Shown piece after piece: positions 43,462 through 53,627 of a DNA stretch of 64,000 nt (its first letter is position 1; the number at the start of each line of letters is the position of its first letter). The notes beneath the pieces are model-generated. The model saw only the letters and a program-made list of their open reading frames with translations. It was not told the origin of the DNA and made no database searches. A program made the translations under genes and the position numbers. Source of the DNA: Paraburkholderia adhaesiva (GTDB lineage: Bacteria > Pseudomonadota > Gammaproteobacteria > Burkholderiales > Burkholderiaceae); contig NZ_JAJEJQ010000003.1 of assembly GCF_021390575.1 (NCBI RefSeq), forward strand, positions 364,001 through 428,000. The letters run 5' to 3'.

Positions 43462-45027
43462 ATGCTAAAGAACGTCACCATCCGCGGTGGACTTACCTTT
43501 GTTATCGGCAGCTTTATCGCGTTCCTGTTAATCATGATCGGCGTGGCCTATGGTTCGTTGAAGCTGACGAACGACAGCCTCACTGAAATCCGTGCGGATT
43601 CGCAGTCGCTCGTTGCGCTCAAGACGAGTTCCGAGAAATTGCTACAGGTGCGTCTCGCGCTCGGTGGCTATGAGACGCTCTTCAATGTCGGCAAGGCCAC
43701 GCCGCAAATGCTCGATCAAGCGCATCGCGTGCTCGCCGAATCGAACGACCAGTTCCGCAGCTACAGCGCGGGCCCGTTTGCCGGCGACGAAGCGCGGCTC
43801 GTGCAGGCGGTCGCGCAGACGCGCGCGGCCCTCGTCGATAAGGCGCTGGAACCGGAGCACAAGGCACTCGTCGACGATGACTTCAGCACCTTCCGCACGA
43901 TCCAGGGTGAAACGGCCAACCGTTACTACGCCGACTACGCCACGGCGATCGAAGCGCTCGAGCAGTGGCACGTCACGCAGGAGCAGCACAAAGCCGACAC
44001 CGCCGCGCAGCGCTTCAAGGTCTCGCTCATCGTGTTCGGCCTGATCGGTGTAGTGGGCATCGGGCTCGGCCTGATTGCGCGCGCGGGTCTCGCGACGGCC
44101 GTCATCAAGCCTGTGAATCAGACGATCCGCCATTTCCAGCGCATTGCGGCAGGCGATCTGGGCGTGGACGTGCGCGTGCGTTCGACCAACGAGATGGGCC
44201 AGCTGCTCGGCGCGCTCGTGCAGATGCGCGACGGTCTGACCGGCACGGTTTCGCGCGTGCGCGGCAGCACGCACGAGATCGCGCTTGGCGCGAACCAGAT
44301 CTCGGCGGGCAACGCCGACCTGTCCAGCCGCACGTCGCAGCAGGCCGCCGCGCTCCAGGAGACGGCGGCGAGTCTCCATGAACTGTCGGGTGCGGTGCGC
44401 CAGAACACGGCGAGCGCGAAAGAGGCGAGCGGTCTTGCGCAGGGCGCGCTCGACACGGTCTCGCACGGCGCGGACGTCGTTGCGCGCGTGAACACGACGA
44501 TGAGCGAGATCTCGGCGTCGTCGCGCAAGGTGGAGGAGATCACCGGCATCATCGAGGGCATCGCGTTCCAGACGAACATTCTCGCGCTCAATGCGGCCGT
44601 CGAAGCGGCGCGCGCGGGCGAGCAGGGACGCGGCTTCGCCGTGGTCGCGAGCGAAGTGCGCAGCCTCGCTCAACGCTCGGGCACTGCGGCCAAGGAGATC
44701 AAGGAACTGATTTCGGCTTCCGTGGCGACGGTTGGATCGGGTGCACGGCTTGTCGAGGATGCGCGCAATACGATGGACGCAGCGCGCACCGCGGTCTCGC
44801 ACGTGAACGACATCATGCGTGAGATCGAAGCGGCGACGCTCGAACAGAGCGACGGCATCGAGCAGGTCAATCACGCGATCGCGCAGATCGACGAGGCCAC
44901 GCAGCGTAACGCGGCGCTTGTTGAAGAGGTGGCGGCGTCGGCGCAGTCGCTCGAGTCACAGGCGGAAGTGCTGCGCGATGCGGTGGCCGTGTTCAAGGTG
45001 AGCGACGCGATGCGCGGGACCAGGTGA
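43462..45027 (+). CDS. Methyl-accepting chemotaxis protein
   Basis: The product has 521 residues. TM1 is about 10-30; a periplasmic helical sensor about 31-185; TM2 about 190-212; HAMP about 213-265; then a long signalling coiled coil with the intact tip [19 protein letters not shown] (about 371-389). It is a standard class I receptor of the Tsr/Tar type that controls CheA. The C-terminus ends without an Asn-Trp-Glu-Thr-Phe tether, so CheR may not dock. The ligand is unknown. No clear sigma-28 promoter was seen. Confidence 0.93.
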   Translation: MLKNVTIRGGLTFVIGSFIAFLLIMIGVAYGSLKLTNDSLTEIRADSQSLVALKTSSEKLLQVRLALGGYETLFNVGKATPQMLDQAHRVLAESNDQFRSYSAGPFAGDEARLVQAVAQTRAALVDKALEPEHKALVDDDFSTFRTIQGETANRYYADYATAIEALEQWHVTQEQHKADTAAQRFKVSLIVFGLIGVVGIGLGLIARAGLATAVIKPVNQTIRHFQRIAAGDLGVDVRVRSTNEMGQLLGALVQMRDGLTGTVSRVRGSTHEIALGANQISAGNADLSSRTSQQAAALQETAASLHELSGAVRQNTASAKEASGLAQGALDTVSHGADVVARVNTTMSEISASSRKVEEITGIIEGIAFQTNILALNAAVEAARAGEQGRGFAVVASEVRSLAQRSGTAAKEIKELISASVATVGSGARLVEDARNTMDAARTAVSHVNDIMREIEAATLEQSDGIEQVNHAIAQIDEATQRNAALVEEVAASAQSLESQAEVLRDAVAVFKVSDAMRGTR

Positions 45028-45164
45028 CGTTCAAGTCGCCTGTGGCGGGCTGAACGAAGTGCCTGGAACTTTGAGCGGAAATGAGGGCGTGGTCGGGCAT
45101 CCGAACGATGCGGTGCTCGACTGAGCGCCATGGTGCCGATGCTTGATCACCGCCGTAGAAAAAC

Positions 45165-45211
45165 AACCCTCAAAAAGAAAATGACGCATTCCCGCGAGGG
45201 AGTGCGTCATT
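45165..45211 (-). terminator. Terminator for tRNA-Val
   Basis: AATGACGCA (45180-45188) pairs with TGCGTCATT (45203-45211), with further pairing inside. On the minus strand the hairpin is followed by a T-rich run (TTTCTTTTTGAGGG), as expected for a transcript coming from the tRNA. Confidence 0.75.
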
Positions 45212-45256
45212 GTCGAACGTGCTGCTTTGTTCGTTTCTTTTTTACTGCTTGTGCGT

Positions 45257-45333
45257 TGGTAGGCTCGATTGGACTCGAACCAACGACCCCCACCATGTCA
45301 AGGTGGTGCTCTAACCAGCTGAGCTACGAGCCT
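45257..45333 (-). tRNA. tRNA-Val (anticodon GAC)
   Basis: The 77-base gene includes encoded CCA. The acceptor stem is AGGCTCG/CGAGCCT. The anticodon arm is CCACC-TTGACAT-GGTGG, giving anticodon GAC. The T arm contains GGTTCGAGTCC. The D arm is GCTCAGCTGGTTAGAGC. It stands alone, with its own promoter and terminator. Confidence 0.97.
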
Positions 45334-45345
45334 GTCGAGGCGCGA

Positions 45346-45374
45346 ATTATAGAGACACTCGTGTGCGCTTGCAA
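45346..45374 (-). promoter_or_regulatory. Sigma-70 promoter of tRNA-Val
   Basis: On the minus strand, TTGCAA (45374-45369) is followed after 17 bases by a perfect TATAAT (45351-45346). The tRNA 5' end is 12 bases beyond the -10 box. Confidence 0.85.
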
Positions 45375-45395
45375 GCGCTTTTCGAGCATCGCCAT

Positions 45396-46619
45396 TCAGG
45401 CCGCTTCGCGTGCAAGGTCACGCAGGTTGCGCGTCGAGTCGACGAGCACCTCGCGCGCTATGCGTGCGCGCTTGCCGATCAGCGCTTTGGCGCTGCGCAT
45501 GTCGCGTCCCTGATTCACCGTGATCGCACCCACCACGGCGCCTTCGCCGTCGAGGCCAAACAGCACGCACGGCGGCGCGGCGAGCGAGCCGCGCGCGAGC
45601 CATTCGGGCGCAGCCATGTCGCCTGCGAACTGGATGTTCAGGCCGCACTGGTCGGTCCAGAACCAGGGTGCGTCGGCGGATTCAGGCGCTAAGTCGAGCA
45701 TCGCGCGTGTAGCCGTCACGGCCTGGCGGTTCGCGTTCTCCCAGGTTTCCTCGCGCACGGCGTGGCCGTTGGCGGCGCGACGGCACGCAGCGTCGCCGGC
45801 CGCGTAGATGTCGGGATGCGACGTGCGGCACTGCGCATCGACGACGATGCCGTTGTCGATGTCGAGCGCTGCCATGCGCGCGAGCGTCGTCTCCGGTTCG
45901 ACGCCGATGCCGTAGATCACCGCATCGCCTGTGCAACGCGTGCCGTCCTGCAGCGTCAGCACGATTTCACCGCCTTCGCGCGTGGCCGAAACGATCGGCA
46001 CGCCAAGATGCAGCGAGACGCCGCGCGCGCGATGAACGTCGCAGAGGTGCTCGCTCAGCATGGGCGGCGAGCAGCGCATCATCGCCCGCGGGGCCTGTTC
46101 GATCACCGTCGCCTCGGCGCCGAGATCGACGGCGCTCGATGCCAGTTCCAGGCCAATCACGCCAGCGCCGACCAGTAGCACGCGGCGTCCCGGTTTAAGC
46201 ACCGCGTGCAGGCGGCGTGCGTCGTCGAGCGTGCGCAGCGTGTGGACACCGTCGCCGAGCGCGTCGAGCATCGGCAGGCGGCGCACCCGTGCGCCGGTGG
46301 CGAGCAGGACCTTGTCGAAGACGATCGTCGTGCCGTCTCGCAGCGCAAGCGTGCGCGCGTGCGGATCGAGTGCCACGACCGGCACGCCCAGACGCAGTTC
46401 GATCGATTGTTGCTGATAGAAGTCGTCGGCGTGGATCGCGCAGCGCGCGGTATCCGGCTGCAACAGGACGTCCTTCGAGAGCGGCGGGCGCTCGTAGGGT
46501 GCGTGCGGTTCGTCGCCGATCAGCACGACGCGGCCCGTGTAACCCTGGCGGCGCAGTTCCGCCGCCGCGGTGGCGCCGGCCTGGCCCGCGCCGACGATGG
46601 CAATGGTCGATGCGTTCAT
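45396..46619 (-). CDS. hcaD: Ferredoxin reductase subunit of 3-phenylpropionate/cinnamate dioxygenase
   Basis: The product has 407 residues from ATG 46619. It has an FAD Rossmann motif Gly-Ala-Gly-Gln-Ala-Gly (about 9-14), then Tyr-Glu-Arg-Pro-Pro-Leu-Ser-Lys, an NAD-binding Gly-Ala-Gly-Val-Ile-Gly (about 151-156) and Thr-Ser-His-Pro-Asp-Ile-Tyr-Ala-Ala-Gly-Asp, the signature of BphA4/HcaD-type reductases. It takes electrons from NADH and passes them to the Rieske ferredoxin encoded in the same operon. It is the last gene of hcaEFCBD, 14 bases after hcaB. Naming rests on operon order. Confidence 0.92.
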   Translation of the reverse strand: MNASTIAIVGAGQAGATAAAELRRQGYTGRVVLIGDEPHAPYERPPLSKDVLLQPDTARCAIHADDFYQQQSIELRLGVPVVALDPHARTLALRDGTTIVFDKVLLATGARVRRLPMLDALGDGVHTLRTLDDARRLHAVLKPGRRVLLVGAGVIGLELASSAVDLGAEATVIEQAPRAMMRCSPPMLSEHLCDVHRARGVSLHLGVPIVSATREGGEIVLTLQDGTRCTGDAVIYGIGVEPETTLARMAALDIDNGIVVDAQCRTSHPDIYAAGDAACRRAANGHAVREETWENANRQAVTATRAMLDLAPESADAPWFWTDQCGLNIQFAGDMAAPEWLARGSLAAPPCVLFGLDGEGAVVGAITVNQGRDMRSAKALIGKRARIAREVLVDSTRNLRDLAREAA

Positions 46620-46632
46620 CGTGCGTGCTCCA

Positions 46633-47466
46633 TCAAAGATGCAGGCCGCCCGCCGCGTGACGGATGCCACGAATGCCGAGACCGGCGTCGGCGTTGATCA
46701 TCACGCCGCTCAGCACGCGGTTGTTCGCGCGCGACGCGAGCATGACGTAAGGGCCGGTGAAATCGGCGGGTTCCGGGAAAAACTGCAGCGGCAGGATGCT
46801 TGCGATGGCCTCGGGCGAGCGCGAGTCCATGATGCGCAGATCTTGCTGACCGAGCGAAGCGGGGCCGCGCAGGTCGCTTGCCATGCCGCACGGACCGACG
46901 CCGTTCACGCGCACCTTCGGTGCAAGTTCATAGGCGAGCTGGCGGATGATGCCCACGGCTGCGTGCTTGCTCGCGGTGTAGAGCGGGCCGCCGCCGCCGG
47001 GATAGAACGATGAGTTCGACAGCGTGAAGATCATGCTGCCCTCCGACGCGATGAGCGCGCGTGCCGCCGCCTTGGCGCCGAGCAGATAGCCCTTCACGTT
47101 GATCGAGAAGAGTTCGCCGAAACCGCTGTCGAGCTGCTCGGGCGTGAGATCGACCAGGCTCGACGCATGATCCCAGATCGCGGCGTTGCCGATGAAGGTG
47201 TCGAGCTTGCCGAATGCTTCAACGGCGGCGTTCACGGCGCGTTCATTGTCGGCGTAAGACGTGACGTCGCCCTGTACCGCGACGACTTCACTCGCGCTGA
47301 AGCGCTCGCGCAGCGCGGCGACTTTTTCCGCCGACCGTTCCAGCACGGCCACGCGCGCGCCTTCCGCGAGAAAACGTTCGACGAGCGCGAGTCCGAGGCC
47401 CGAGCCGCCGCCTGTGATCAGCGCGACGTCATTGTCGAGCCAGCCCCTGGCGTCTTTCATACTCAT
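46633..47466 (-). CDS. hcaB: cis-dihydrodiol dehydrogenase (phenylpropionate/cinnamate type)
   Basis: The product has 277 residues. It belongs to the SDR family, with Thr-Gly-Gly-Gly-Ser-Gly-Leu-Gly (18-25), Asn-Ala-Ala-Ile-Trp-Asp, catalytic Ser and Tyr-Thr-Ala-Ser-Lys, as in HcaB and BphB. It oxidises the cis-dihydrodiol made by the dioxygenase to 2,3-dihydroxyphenylpropionate or 2,3-dihydroxycinnamate, producing NADH. The start overlaps the stop of the ferredoxin gene as ATGA. The longer frame to 47595 overlaps hcaC and is rejected. Confidence 0.92.
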   Translation of the reverse strand: MSMKDARGWLDNDVALITGGGSGLGLALVERFLAEGARVAVLERSAEKVAALRERFSASEVVAVQGDVTSYADNERAVNAAVEAFGKLDTFIGNAAIWDHASSLVDLTPEQLDSGFGELFSINVKGYLLGAKAAARALIASEGSMIFTLSNSSFYPGGGGPLYTASKHAAVGIIRQLAYELAPKVRVNGVGPCGMASDLRGPASLGQQDLRIMDSRSPEAIASILPLQFFPEPADFTGPYVMLASRANNRVLSGVMINADAGLGIRGIRHAAGGLHL

Positions 47467-47780
47467 GCCTCCGGCACGTCGACATACACGGCGCCGTCCA
47501 TCAGCGTGACCGGGAACGTCGCGAGCGGATCGGTGGCGGGCTGGCACAGCGCCTTGCCGGTCTTGAGACAGAAACGTGCGGCGTGCAGCGGACATTCGAC
47601 GGTCGCGTCGTCCTCGATATAACCTTCGGACATCGAAGCATTACCGTGAGAGCAGCGGTCGTTCAGCGCAAACAGTTCGCCGTTCACCTTGAACACTGCG
47701 ATAGCGGCGGACGGGCCGTCCACCTTGATCGCTTCGCCATCGGACAACGCGTCGTCCTGGCAGACAAAGATTCGAGCCAT
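47463..47780 (-). CDS. hcaC: Rieske ferredoxin subunit of the dioxygenase
   Basis: The product has 105 residues. The Rieske cluster ligands are Cys-Ser-His-Gly (about 43-46) and Cys-Pro-Leu-His (about 63-66). It carries electrons from HcaD to the oxygenase. It lies two bases after the beta-subunit gene and overlaps hcaB by four bases, so it is tightly coupled in the operon. Confidence 0.95.
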   Translation of the reverse strand: MARIFVCQDDALSDGEAIKVDGPSAAIAVFKVNGELFALNDRCSHGNASMSEGYIEDDATVECPLHAARFCLKTGKALCQPATDPLATFPVTLMDGAVYVDVPEA

Positions 47781-47782
47781 GA

Positions 47783-48334
47783 TCAGAAAAGCACACTCAG
47801 GTTATGGGAGGACAACACCGCCTGATCGAGCGTGATCTCGCGGTGGCACAGTTGCCAGCCTGCGGCGGTGTCGGCGCGGCGCACGCGGTCGAGGCGGCAG
47901 CCGACGTAGAACGTTTCGTCGCGTTCCTTCTGCGACCGGTAGAGGATGTAATTCACGCATGCTTCGAATTCGCCCGGCGTGTCCGTCGCGGTGACACGCA
48001 GGTTCGAAACGCAGTGGCGCGTGCGCGAGGGCGGTTCTTCCGCCCATGCCATGCCGGTTTCGAGCCGCGCCACGCGGCGTTCGAGCTGGAAGCGCGAATC
48101 GTTGAAGATCCACGTGGTGGGCGGCTGCACGCCGCGACGGCGGTCGCGCGTCTGGGCATTCACGGTCGTGCGCATCGTGTAGTGAATGTCTTCCGCGAGC
48201 AGGTCGAGCCAGTCGCGAAAGCGCCATTCGTCGAGCAGCGCGGCTTCGTGGAAAAGAAACTGCTCGATGTCGTGATGCAGTTCCAGCGCGACGCGTGTGT
48301 CCTTGCCGGTTTCGCGTTGGGCCACTTCACTCAT
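47783..48334 (-). CDS. hcaF: Dioxygenase small (beta) subunit
   Basis: The product has 183 residues. [14 protein letters not shown] and Thr-Thr-Trp-Ile-Phe-Asn-Asp match ring-hydroxylating dioxygenase beta subunits, NTF2-like structural proteins that assemble with alpha as a hexamer. It overlaps the alpha gene by four bases, so equal expression is expected. Confidence 0.93.
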   Translation of the reverse strand: MSEVAQRETGKDTRVALELHHDIEQFLFHEAALLDEWRFRDWLDLLAEDIHYTMRTTVNAQTRDRRRGVQPPTTWIFNDSRFQLERRVARLETGMAWAEEPPSRTRHCVSNLRVTATDTPGEFEACVNYILYRSQKERDETFYVGCRLDRVRRADTAAGWQLCHREITLDQAVLSSHNLSVLF

Positions 48335-49686
48335 TTGAGCACCTCCGCTTCATAGCGCTGCGTGCGCTCGTTGATTTCGTCCCACGTTTCGGAGAGCAGC
48401 AGGTCGGCCCAGTAGCGATACATGCCGCGTGCGGCGGTCTCGGAGAAGATGTAGTTCGTAATGCCCGGAATGCCGTCTTCTCGGATGCGTTCCTGGCCGA
48501 GGCCTTGCTCCATGCAAAGCTTCGATTTACGCGCGCGACTTCCTCGCAGCACCTTCTGCACTTCGACCCAGTTCTCCGAATCGTCCTGTTCGAGAAAACC
48601 GGCCGGGCCGAACGCGCGCGTCGCGCTGCGTTCGAAGGCGGCTTTCACTTCGTCGGAGGCATCTTTATCGGCGATACAGAACGCCCACACCTCGACCTGG
48701 TTCGGTCCGCGCGGATGCCACACGCGCAGCGTTGCCGTGCCGTTGAGCCATGAAAGCGTCGGGAACAGATTGTTGTGGCCCGCGAGCCGAAGCGCTCGCA
48801 CCTTGCCAAGACGCGCTTCTGCTTCGTCGTACGTGTCACGGAAGTACTGCGAAACTTCGCCGTCCACCCAGACGTTCGCGTCGGGTTGTTCGGTGAAGAA
48901 GAAGCCGCTGCCATGGCCGCGCTGGCCGTATTGCAGCGCGTCCTTCGCGGTTTCCCAGACGGGGCGTGCGGTCTGACCCGCGCCGAGCGCCTTGTCCGCG
49001 TCGTTCTCTTTCGCACCGAGCACCTGTACCGCCGATGCGTGCGAAAACAGCGCGTGATACTGGTCGCTCGCGAACTGCTCGGCCGGGAATTTCCAGTTGC
49101 AGTCGATCACCCACTTGTGCACGCCGCCGACGATCTCGGTGCCGCCTTCGCGGCGGTCGAGTACGCCGTCGAGATACCATGCGATGTCGCCCATGTACGT
49201 TTCGAGGTCGGGTGCGTTGGCATCCCAGTTGCCGAAGATGAGGCCTTTGTATACGGCGACGCGCGTCACTTCCTGGAGGCCCCACTTCTCTTTGCACAGG
49301 CCTTGCGGATAGGCGCGCGGCTCCAGCGGCACTTCGATCAGCGCGCCGTCCACGCCGTACGACCAGCCGTGATACGGGCACGTGAATGCGCGTGTATTGC
49401 CGGAATCGGCGAAGCTCACGCGCATCGAGCGATGCCGGCACTGGTTGAGGAAGGCCTTGATGGAGCCGTCTTTCTGACGGACCACGACGATGGGGTCTTC
49501 GCCCATGTACGTGTTGAAAAAGTCACCCGCTTTCGGTATCTGGCTGACGTGCGCGAGAAAGAGCCAGCAGCGGCCGAACACGCGTTCGAGTTCGAGTTCG
49601 TAGATGGCGGGATCGGTGTAGATCGACGGCGTGACGCGACCGTTGCGTGCGTCGACCAATGCGTCGATGTCGATGTTTGTGGACAT
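48331..49686 (-). CDS. hcaE: 3-phenylpropionate/cinnamate dioxygenase large (alpha) subunit
   Basis: The product has 451 residues. Rieske ligands are Cys83-x-His85 and Cys103-x-x-His106. The mononuclear iron region has Asp-Gln-Tyr-His-Ala-Leu-Phe-Ser-His (His at about 214 and 219). It dioxygenates the aromatic ring to the cis-2,3-dihydrodiol. Gene order E-F-C-B-D equals that of E. coli hca, and the adjacent mhp genes degrade exactly its downstream product, so the substrate assignment is strong, though biphenyl-like substrates cannot be excluded. It is divergent from a LysR gene. Confidence 0.93.
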   Translation of the reverse strand: MSTNIDIDALVDARNGRVTPSIYTDPAIYELELERVFGRCWLFLAHVSQIPKAGDFFNTYMGEDPIVVVRQKDGSIKAFLNQCRHRSMRVSFADSGNTRAFTCPYHGWSYGVDGALIEVPLEPRAYPQGLCKEKWGLQEVTRVAVYKGLIFGNWDANAPDLETYMGDIAWYLDGVLDRREGGTEIVGGVHKWVIDCNWKFPAEQFASDQYHALFSHASAVQVLGAKENDADKALGAGQTARPVWETAKDALQYGQRGHGSGFFFTEQPDANVWVDGEVSQYFRDTYDEAEARLGKVRALRLAGHNNLFPTLSWLNGTATLRVWHPRGPNQVEVWAFCIADKDASDEVKAAFERSATRAFGPAGFLEQDDSENWVEVQKVLRGSRARKSKLCMEQGLGQERIREDGIPGITNYIFSETAARGMYRYWADLLLSETWDEINERTQRYEAEVLK

Positions 49687-49736
49687 GCGAGTCTCCTGTC
49701 GATGGGGCCTGGCGCTTTAGCGCCTGGTTCCAGCCC

Positions 49737-49778
49737 ATGCAACGCTCCGTTGCATTGCTTCCCGGTGGGGAATGCAAC
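49737..49778. promoter_or_regulatory. Triple ATGCAAC/GTTGCAT half-sites in the hca control region
   Basis: ATGCAAC (49737-49743), GTTGCAT (49749-49755) and ATGCAAC (49772-49778) alternate in orientation, giving two overlapping inverted repeats, one with 5-base and one with 16-base spacing. They sit 50-90 bases upstream of hcaE on its own side. They are candidate binding sites for the divergent LysR regulator, although LysR sites are more often T-N11-A. Confidence 0.55.
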
Positions 49779-49854
49779 CGGATCATCGTTGCCGACCGAC
49801 TCAAAGTGAAATATTTTGTTTGTTGTCAGTTAGACGTTTGAACGATAATTACGC

Positions 49855-50742
49855 ATGGAACTGAGACACCTGCGCTATTTCATTGCCGTTGCCGACGAGT
49901 TGAGTTTCACGCGCGCCGCGCTTCGACTCCACACCGCGCAGCCGTCGCTTAGCCAGCAGATACGCAATCTGGAGGACGAAGTCGGCACGCCGCTCCTCGA
50001 ACGTACGCGTCGCAAAGTCGAACTTACTGAGGCGGGCAAAGTGTTTCTTGCCGAGGCGCGTCTCGTGGTGGCGCAGGCCGATCGCGCGGTGGCGCGAGCG
50101 CGCCAGGCGGGACAGCAGGGGCTCGCGACGGTGACGGTCGGCTTCGTGCCCGCCGCCGAAATCCGCATCTTTCCCGCGATCCTGCCGCGTCTGCGATTGC
50201 GTTTCCCCGATGTGAACATTGAGCTGCGCAGCCTGCCCACCGCGGATCAGGAGCAGGCGCTTCTGCGCGGGGACATCGACGTGGCATTCATGCGTCGTCC
50301 TGTGCATTCGCCTTTGCTGAAGAGCGAGATCGTGTTGACCGAACCGCTCGTGGTGGTGTTGCCGAGCGCGCATCCGCTCGCGAAGCTCGAGCGCATTCCG
50401 CCCGCGAAGCTGGGCGGCGAGCCGTTCATCAGCACGAATCCATCGTTCTCGGGGGAACTGCATAGCGTCGTCGAAGGCTGGTTCGACGCACACGGGCTGC
50501 ATCGCAAGGTCGCGCAGGTGGCGACCAATATTCTTCTGAACCTGAACCTCGTAGGCATGGGGCTCGGCTACGCTCTGCTGCCTGCCTATGTCGGCTCGTT
50601 GACGAGCAACGCGATCTGCACGCGCGAACTGGAAAGCGAGCCGCCCACGATCGACCTGCTGATGGTCTCGCGCAACGAACCGCATGGGGCCGAGCTTCAG
50701 GGGCTACTCGACATCGTGCGTGAAAACGCTGCCGCGCCTTGA
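49855..50742 (+). CDS. hcaR: LysR-family regulator of the hca operon (HcaR-like)
   Basis: The product has 295 residues. The N-terminus Met-Glu-Leu-Arg-His-Leu-Arg-Tyr-Phe and Leu-His-Thr-Ala-Gln-Pro-Ser-Leu-Ser-Gln-Gln-Ile-Arg-Asn-Leu-Glu form the winged helix typical of aromatic-pathway LysR proteins (HcaR, CatR, BenM). The effector domain follows from about residue 90. It is divergent from hcaE across 168 bases, the classic arrangement. It is expected to activate hca with phenylpropionate or cinnamate as inducer. Confidence 0.88.
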   Translation: MELRHLRYFIAVADELSFTRAALRLHTAQPSLSQQIRNLEDEVGTPLLERTRRKVELTEAGKVFLAEARLVVAQADRAVARARQAGQQGLATVTVGFVPAAEIRIFPAILPRLRLRFPDVNIELRSLPTADQEQALLRGDIDVAFMRRPVHSPLLKSEIVLTEPLVVVLPSAHPLAKLERIPPAKLGGEPFISTNPSFSGELHSVVEGWFDAHGLHRKVAQVATNILLNLNLVGMGLGYALLPAYVGSLTSNAICTRELESEPPTIDLLMVSRNEPHGAELQGLLDIVRENAAAP

Positions 50743-50754
50743 GGCGCGGCGCGC

Positions 50755-51564
50755 TCAGCGTTTCGCCGCTAACTTGTCTTCCGGCGCTTCGAGCGCCGTC
50801 ACCATCTCCCCGGCCGCGCGCTGCAATTCAGGCAGGAACCGGCGCACGGCCTCCGCTGGGTTGATGGCCTGTTCCAGGTAGACCACGTTCAGGCTCGCCA
50901 GCACGCGGCCGTGCGCCGAGATCGCCACGGCCAGCGCGCCAATCTTGCGCTGGTCGGACCAGTCGCCGTGGTTCGAGCCGAAGCCGTCCGCGCGCGTCTG
51001 TCGGATCAGGTTGCGGATAAACGCGTCGTCGAGCGCGAGCTTCTGTTGCTGTTCGCCGCCCGCGCCGGAGCGCAGCACATCGAGAATGTCCTCGCGTTCG
51101 GGTTCGGGGCAGGTCGCAAAGTAGACGCGTCCTGCCGCCGTCAGCAGCATCGGCAGACGGCGGCCCACCATCGCGCGGTGAAACGAAAGCGGGCTGAAGC
51201 GGTGCGTCGTCTCGCGCACGATCATCGCGTCGCCGTCGGGCGTCGTCAGGTCCGAGGGCCACACGATGCGCTGAAGCATCTTCGCCATGATCGGCGGTGC
51301 GACCGTCGCAATGTGCTCGTCGTCCGTGAAGCCCTCGCTCAGCGCGCGCACGTTCAGCGTGAGGCGGAAGCTGTCGTCGGAATCGCTGCGCCGCACAAAC
51401 CCTTCTTCCACGAGCGTCTCCAGCAAACGCCGCACCGTCGTGCGGTGCAGACCCGTCGTCTCGCTCAGTTGCTGGCTCGTCGCGCGGCCGTTTTCCATCG
51501 CGTTGAGCGCCTGCAGTACCTGCAGGCCGCGCGCGAGGCCACGCACGTTTGCATACTTTGTCAT
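50755..51564 (-). CDS. mhpR: IclR-family regulator of the mhp operon (MhpR-like)
   Basis: The product has 269 residues. The winged HTH is at about 10-70 (Leu-Gln-Val-Leu-Gln-Ala-Leu-Asn; Gly-Leu-His-Arg-Thr-Thr-Val-Arg-Arg-Leu-Leu-Glu-Thr-Leu), and the IclR effector domain at about 90-255. It is divergent from mhpA with a perfect palindrome between. In E. coli, MhpR of the same family activates mhp with 3-hydroxyphenylpropionate-type inducers. It converges with hcaR, 12 bases between stops. Confidence 0.9.
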   Translation of the reverse strand: MTKYANVRGLARGLQVLQALNAMENGRATSQQLSETTGLHRTTVRRLLETLVEEGFVRRSDSDDSFRLTLNVRALSEGFTDDEHIATVAPPIMAKMLQRIVWPSDLTTPDGDAMIVRETTHRFSPLSFHRAMVGRRLPMLLTAAGRVYFATCPEPEREDILDVLRSGAGGEQQQKLALDDAFIRNLIRQTRADGFGSNHGDWSDQRKIGALAVAISAHGRVLASLNVVYLEQAINPAEAVRRFLPELQRAAGEMVTALEAPEDKLAAKR

Positions 51565-51591
51565 AGATCAAATTTTCCTGCTAAATCAGCG

Positions 51592-51610
51592 ATGTGCATT
51601 CTATGCACAT
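51592..51610. promoter_or_regulatory. IclR/MhpR operator
   Basis: ATGTGCAT-TCT-ATGCACAT is a perfect 19-bp palindrome, 28 bases upstream of the IclR gene start and about 58 bases before the predicted mhpA transcription start. Its location matches upstream activator binding as known for E. coli MhpR. Confidence 0.8.
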
Positions 51611-51623
51611 TTTTCTGAAAATG

Positions 51624-51652
51624 TTGAGCCAGGTCCAGGTCAGACCTAGACT
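51624..51652 (+). promoter_or_regulatory. Probable sigma-70 promoter of mhpA
   Basis: TTGAGC (51624-51629), 17 bases, TAGACT (51647-51652). Spacing is ideal, both boxes are imperfect, as expected for an activator-dependent promoter. An AGGTC/GACCT inverted repeat lies in the spacer. Confidence 0.5.
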
Positions 51653-51761
51653 CGCTGAACATTTCCAGCCCTGCGGCACAACGCCTCACCTGGGCAGCCA
51701 ATCCCCGCCGGGACTTTTCAGCATCCGCAGCGGCCGCCGAGCCGAGCGAGGTAGGAGACAC

Positions 51762-53621
51762 ATGAATACCCCCATCGATCAGACGGCGGATTCCGCCCGT
51801 TCCCGCGTCGAGGCGACCGATGTCGCCATCATCGGCGCGGGCCCCGTCGGCCTCATGATTGCCAACATTCTCGGCCGCGAGGGTGTGCGTGTCACGGTGG
51901 TCGAAAAGCTCGACGAGATCATCGATTACCCGCGCGCCATTGGTCTGGATGACGAAGCATTGCGCGTGTTCCAGTCGGTCGATCTCGTGCGCGAACTGCT
52001 GCCGCACACCACGCCCGACCACTGGATGCGTTTCGTCACGAAAGACGGCGACTGCTTCGCGTCGATCGAGCCGCGCACCGACGAATTCGGCTGGTCGCGC
52101 CGCAACGCATTTCTTCAGCCGACCGCGGACCAGGTGCTCTACGAAGGCCTCAAGCGCTTCGAGAACGTGCAGGTCCTGCTGGGGCACTCCGTCGACTCGT
52201 TCACGCAGGACGAAACCGGCGTGAGCATCGTCGTCATGGGCGCCGATGGCGAGCGCCGCACGATTCGCGCAGCGTACATGGTCGGCGCCGACGGCGGCAA
52301 CAGTTTCGTGCGCCGCGCGCTGAACGTGCCGTTCGAAGGCCGCACGAAGCCGAATCAGTGGATCGTCGTGGACGTACGTAACGATCCGGTTGGCTCGCCG
52401 CACATCTACATGCATTGCGATCACAAGCGGCCTTATGTGTCGGCCGCGCTGCCGCACGGCATCCGCCGCTTCGAATTCATGGTGATGCCTGGCGAGACGG
52501 AAGAAGAACTCTCGAAGCCCGAAAACATGGCGGCGCTGATCCGCAAGGTCGTCGCGGATCCGGAGAGCGTCGATTACATCCGCAAGCGCGTTTATACGCA
52601 CAACGCGCGGCTCGCGTCGACGTTCCGCGTGGACCGCGTCCTGCTGGCTGGCGACGCCGCGCACATCATGCCCGTCTGGCAGGGTCAGGGTTACAACAGC
52701 GGCATTCGCGATGCGAGCAACCTCGGCTGGAAGCTCGCAATGGTTGCGAAGGGGCTCGCCGACGGCAGCCTGCTCGACTCCTATACCGTCGAACGCCGGG
52801 CGCACGCGCGCTCGATGATTCACCTCTCCGAAGTCGCGGGCGACATCTTCGCGCCGACCACGCGCTTTGGCGCGCGGTTTCGCGATGTGTTCGTGAAGTC
52901 GCTGAACTATTTCCCGTCGGTCAAGCGCTACTTCGTCGAAATGCGATTCAAGCCGATGCCGCGCTACGAAGCGGGCGTCGTGCTGCTGCCTGCGCCGAAA
53001 GAAACGGGTGGCTGGCTCGCGCGCTTGCTCGAACGCTCGGGTAATTCGGCGCCGGGCCGTCTGCTCGGTTTGATGAGCCAGAAGCGCGATTCGCTGATCG
53101 GCCGCCTCGCGTACGGTCCCGATCCGCTCGCCGCTTCCCCCGTGGGCCGCATGTTTATCCAGCCGCGTGTGCGTCTTGCCGATGGCCGCGTCGTGCTGCT
53201 CGATGATGCGATCGGCAACGGTTTCGCCGTGCTCGCCTGGGGCGCAGACCCGACCTTCGGCCTCACGCCAGAGGCGCGTGCGCTGTGGGAGCGTCTGGGT
53301 GCGCGTTTCGTGATCGCGAAGCCGGATGTGCAACTCAACTACACCGACGACGTGCCCGAAGGCGTGCTCGCCATCGGCGACGTCACGGGCCGGCTGAAGG
53401 ACTGGTTCACGCGTATTCCGGAATCGGTGGTGCTGCTGCGTCCGGACCGTTTTGTCGCTGGCGTGTGCACGCCGCAGCAGGTCTCGGGCGCCATCGTCGA
53501 ACTCGCGGGCAAGCTCGGTGTGAGCGCTGTTGCGCAGCGCGCCGCCGCTGTTTCGCCATCGCCGTCGTCGCAGCGTCCCGAGCGGGATCAGGTTGCCGTT
53601 ACACAAGCAGCAGGAGCATAA
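51762..53621 (+). CDS. mhpA: 3-(3-hydroxyphenyl)propionate 2-hydroxylase
   Basis: The product has 619 residues from ATG 51762 after AGGAGACAC. It is an FAD monooxygenase with Ile-Ile-Gly-Ala-Gly-Pro-Val-Gly-Leu (about 22-30), Gly-Ala-Asp-Gly-Gly-Asn-Ser (the DG motif), and [11 protein letters not shown] (the GD motif). It hydroxylates 3-hydroxyphenylpropionate (or 3-hydroxycinnamate) to the 2,3-dihydroxy compound with NADH. It heads mhpABDFEC. The C-terminal 30 residues are low-complexity Ala/Ser/Gln. Thus both hca and mhpA feed the same catechol. Confidence 0.93.
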   Translation: MNTPIDQTADSARSRVEATDVAIIGAGPVGLMIANILGREGVRVTVVEKLDEIIDYPRAIGLDDEALRVFQSVDLVRELLPHTTPDHWMRFVTKDGDCFASIEPRTDEFGWSRRNAFLQPTADQVLYEGLKRFENVQVLLGHSVDSFTQDETGVSIVVMGADGERRTIRAAYMVGADGGNSFVRRALNVPFEGRTKPNQWIVVDVRNDPVGSPHIYMHCDHKRPYVSAALPHGIRRFEFMVMPGETEEELSKPENMAALIRKVVADPESVDYIRKRVYTHNARLASTFRVDRVLLAGDAAHIMPVWQGQGYNSGIRDASNLGWKLAMVAKGLADGSLLDSYTVERRAHARSMIHLSEVAGDIFAPTTRFGARFRDVFVKSLNYFPSVKRYFVEMRFKPMPRYEAGVVLLPAPKETGGWLARLLERSGNSAPGRLLGLMSQKRDSLIGRLAYGPDPLAASPVGRMFIQPRVRLADGRVVLLDDAIGNGFAVLAWGADPTFGLTPEARALWERLGARFVIAKPDVQLNYTDDVPEGVLAIGDVTGRLKDWFTRIPESVVLLRPDRFVAGVCTPQQVSGAIVELAGKLGVSAVAQRAAAVSPSPSSQRPERDQVAVTQAAGA

Positions 53622-53627
53622 ATTAGT

